From Panagrolaimus kolymaensis (Eukaryota > Nematoda > Chromadorea > Rhabditida > Panagrolaimidae): DNA of 64,000 nucleotides. A program made the translations under genes and the position numbers. The notes under the pieces were generated by a model. That model ran no database searches, was not told where the DNA came from, and worked only from the letters and a program-made list of their open reading frames with translations. This document shows positions 61,318 through 64,000 of the stretch, one piece after another (position 1 is the first letter of the stretch; the number at the start of each line of letters is the position of its first letter). The DNA lies in the NCBI GenBank assembly GCA_028622995.1, contig JAJQJQ010000008.1, positions 1 through 64,000 of the forward strand, written 5' to 3'.

Positions 61318-64000
61318 CTATTCCAAATTTTTTGTTTTGAAGCTAACTTTTAAGGTTATTCTTCGCAATATTTTTAATTTTCTTTTATTGAATCTCGAAA
61401 TTCTAGCTTCAAACGTTCCATTCTTGGTGGAGGCGTTAAAAATAGCAAATCTATTACTAAATTTTTGTTTTGAAGCTAACTTTTTAAGGTTATTCTTCGC
61501 AATATTTATTTTTATTTTTTGAATAATTGAAATCAAGCTTCAAACGTTCTATTCATTGTGGAGGCGTTAAAAATAGAAAAGCTATTACAAAATTTTTGTT
61601 TTGAAGCTAACTTTTTATGGTTAATTTTCGCAATATTTATTTTTATTTTTTGAATAATTGAAGTCAAGCTTCAAACGTTCCATTCTTGATGGAGGCGTTA
61701 AAAATAGAAAATCTATTCCAAATTTTTTGTTTTGAAGCTAACTTTTTAAGGTTATTCTTCGCAATATTTTTAATTTTATTTTATTGAATCTCGAAATTCT
61801 AGCTTCAAACGTTCCATTCTTGGTGGAGGCGTTAAAAATAGCAAAGCTATAACAAAATTTTTGTTTTGAAGCTAACTTTTAAGGTTATTCTTCGCAATAT
61901 TTTTAATTTTATTTTATTGAATCTCGAAATTCTGGCTTCAAACATTCCATAAGTGATGCAGGTTTTATTTATAGAAAAAGTATTACAAAATTTTTGTTTT
62001 GAAGCTTACTTTTTATGGTTAATTTTCGCAATATTTATTTTTATTTTTTGAATAATTGAAGTCAAGCTTCAAACGTTCCATTCTTGATGGAGGCGTTAAA
62101 AATAGAAAAGCTATTACAAAATTTTTGTTTTGAAGCTAACTTTTTATGGTTAATTTTCGCAATATTTATTTTTATTTTTTGAATAATTGAAGTCAAGCTT
62201 CAAACGTTCCATTCTTGATGGAGGCGTTAAAAATAGAAAAGCTATTCCAAAATTTTTGTTTTGAAGCTAACTTTTAAGGTTATTCTTCGCAATATTTTTA
62301 ATTTTTATTTATTGAATCTCGAAATTCTGGCTTCAAACATTCCATAAGTGATGCAGGTTTTATTTATAGAAAAAGTATTACAAAATTTTTGTTTTGAAGC
62401 TAACTTTTAAGGTTATTCTTCGCAATATTTTTAATTTTTATTTATTGAATCTCGAAATTCTGGCTTCAAACATTCCATAAGTGATGCAGGTTTTATTTAT
62501 AGAAAAAGTATTACAAAATTTTTGTTTTGAAGCTTACTTTTTATGGTTAATATTCGCAATATTTATTTTTATTTTTTGAATAATTGAAGTCAAGCTTCAA
62601 ACGTTCCATTCATTGTGGAGGCGTTAAAAATAGCAAATCTATTACTAAATTTTTGTTTTGAAGCTAACTTTTTAAGGTTATTCTTCGCAATATTTATTTT
62701 TATTTTTTGAATAATTGAAGTCAAGCTTCAAACGTTCCATTCATTGTGGAGGCGTTAAAAATAGCAAAGCTATTACAAAATTTTTGTTTTGAAGCTAACT
62801 TTTAAGGTTATTCTTCGCAATATTTTTAATTTTATTTTATTGAATCTCGAAATTCTAGCTTCAAACGTTCTATTCATTGTGGAGGCGTAAAAAATAGAAA
62901 AGCTATTACAAAATTTTTGTTTTGAAGCTAACTTTTTATGGTTAATTTTCGCAATATTTATTTTTATTTTTTGAATAATTGAAGTCAAGCTTCAAACGTT
63001 CCATTCTTGATGGAGGCGTTAAAAATAGAAAAGCTATTCCAAATTTTTTGTTTTGAAGCTAACTTTTAAGGTTATTCTTCGCAATATTTTTAATTTTATT
63101 TTATTGAATCTCGAAATTCTAGCTTCAAACGTTCCATTCTTGGTGGAGGCGTTAAAAATAGCAAATCTATTACTAAATTTTTGTTTTGAAGCTAACTTTT
63201 AAGGTTATTCTTCGCAATATTTTTAATTTTATTTTATTGAATCTCGAAATTCTGGCTTAAACATTCCATTCATTGTGGAGGCGTTAAAAATAGCAAAGCT
63301 ATTACAAAATTTTTGTTTTGAAGCTAACTTTTTAAGGTTATTCTTCGCAATATTTATTTTTATTTTTTGAATAATTGAAATCAAGCTTCAAACGTTCTAT
63401 TCATTGTGGAGGCGTTAAAAATAGAAAAGCTATTCCATATTTTTTGTTTTGAAGCTAACTTTTTAAGGTTATTCTTCGCAATATTTTTAATTTTATTTTA
63501 TTGAATCTCGAAATTCTAGCTTCAAACGTTCCATTCTTGGTGGAGGCGTTAAAAATAGCAAAGCTATAACAAAATTTTTGTTTTGAAGCTAACTTTTAAG
63601 GTTATTCTTCGCAATATTTTTAATTTTATTTTATTGAATCTCGAAATTCTGGCTTCAAACATTCCATAAGTGATGCAGGTTTTATTTATAGAAAAAGTAT
63701 TACAAAATTTTTGTTTTGAAGCTAACTTTTTATGGTTAATTTTCGCAATATTTATTTTTATTTTTTGAATAATTGAAGTCAAGCTTCAAACGTTCCATTC
63801 TTGATGGAGGCGTTAAAAATAGAAAAGCTATTCCAAATTTTTTGTTTTGAAGCTAACTTTTTAAGGTTATTCTTCGCAATATTTTTAATTTTATTTTATT
63901 GAATCTCGAAATTCTAGCTTCAAACGTTCCATTCTTGGTGGAGGCGTTAAAAATAGCAAAGCTATAACAAAATTTTTGTTTTGAAGCTAACTTTTAAGGT

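Larger units (their letters stand above)
39606..64000. repeat. 132-bp satellite array, right of the transposon (types I, II and III mixed)
   Basis: The array resumes in the middle of the interrupted monomer and runs to the window edge. Three building blocks mix: TTATGGTTAATTTTCGC (type II), TTAAGGTTATTCTTCGC with GAATAATTGAAGTCAAGC (type I-like), and the type III GAATCTCGAAATTC form, ending either CTAGCTTCAAACGTTCCATTC or CTGGCTTCAAACATTCCATA. Hybrids between types are common, which implies frequent recombination or gene conversion. No genes or other insertions were found in these 24 kb; short open frames on both strands come from the repeat. Confidence 0.96.

Noticed and set aside
39606..64000. 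CRISPR-like regular repeats
   Set aside because: There are no unique spacers; the whole 132-bp unit repeats head to tail, and the context is eukaryotic.
1..64000. tRNA, rRNA or other structured RNA genes
   Set aside because: No cloverleaf-like or ribosomal segments were seen on either strand.

Overview
The window is an AT-rich eukaryotic tandem-repeat array of about 132-bp monomers (1-21041 and 39604-64000) interrupted by one complete 18,562-bp DNA transposon (21042-39603). The host looks like a small-genome invertebrate, possibly a nematode. The evidence is mostly tiny introns (41-116 bp), strong GTAAGT donors, TTTTAG/TTTCAG acceptors, some GC-AG introns, and acceptor-like sequences directly in front of most start codons, as expected with spliced-leader trans-splicing. 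The species cannot be fixed from the sequence alone.

The transposon starts CACTGAAAAAAAAA and ends with the exact inverted complement. It is flanked by a 2-bp AG duplication, and removing it with one AG restores a canonical satellite monomer. The termini and an EnSpm/CACTA-type DDE transposase place it in the CACTA/Mirage/Chapaev (CMC) group. It carries eight gene-like units in two divergent clusters around a central promoter region (31533-31877). Leftward, in order from the centre: a KDM4-like JmjN/JmjC histone demethylase with all Fe(II), 2-oxoglutarate and Zn ligands (28996-31532); a shorter, damaged paralogue lacking one Fe ligand (27606-28794); a decayed duplicate of the transposase zinc-finger exon (26781-27183); the transposase, broken by one in-frame UAA (24098-26620); and a ten-exon accessory protein (21547-23897). 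Rightward are four unrecognised genes in an A-B-A'-B' order (31878-39163), apparently a duplicated two-gene module.

The most striking unexplained signal is at DNA level. The palindromic pattern CCNNGG, mostly CCAAGG read in the direction of transcription, is scattered through the element about every 70-125 bp, in all reading frames and also in introns and untranslated stretches, roughly ten times more often than base composition predicts. It is absent from the satellite. A second motif, ATATTCGCGG, occurs five times, always sense to the local genes. Together with a transposon-borne histone demethylase, this suggests a self-marking or anti-silencing system: element proteins may recognise the dispersed sites and remove repressive histone methylation. 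That link is inference.

The satellite divides into sequence domains: type I monomers to about 9.5 kb, type II to about 19.2 kb with type III monomers interspersed, then II/III mixtures on both sides of the element. It shows higher-order repeats and block duplications, for example an exact 5,281-bp offset between 52.1 kb and 57.4 kb. Every monomer carries inverted repeats. The many short open frames in it, on both strands, are by-products of the repeat and are not annotated as genes.
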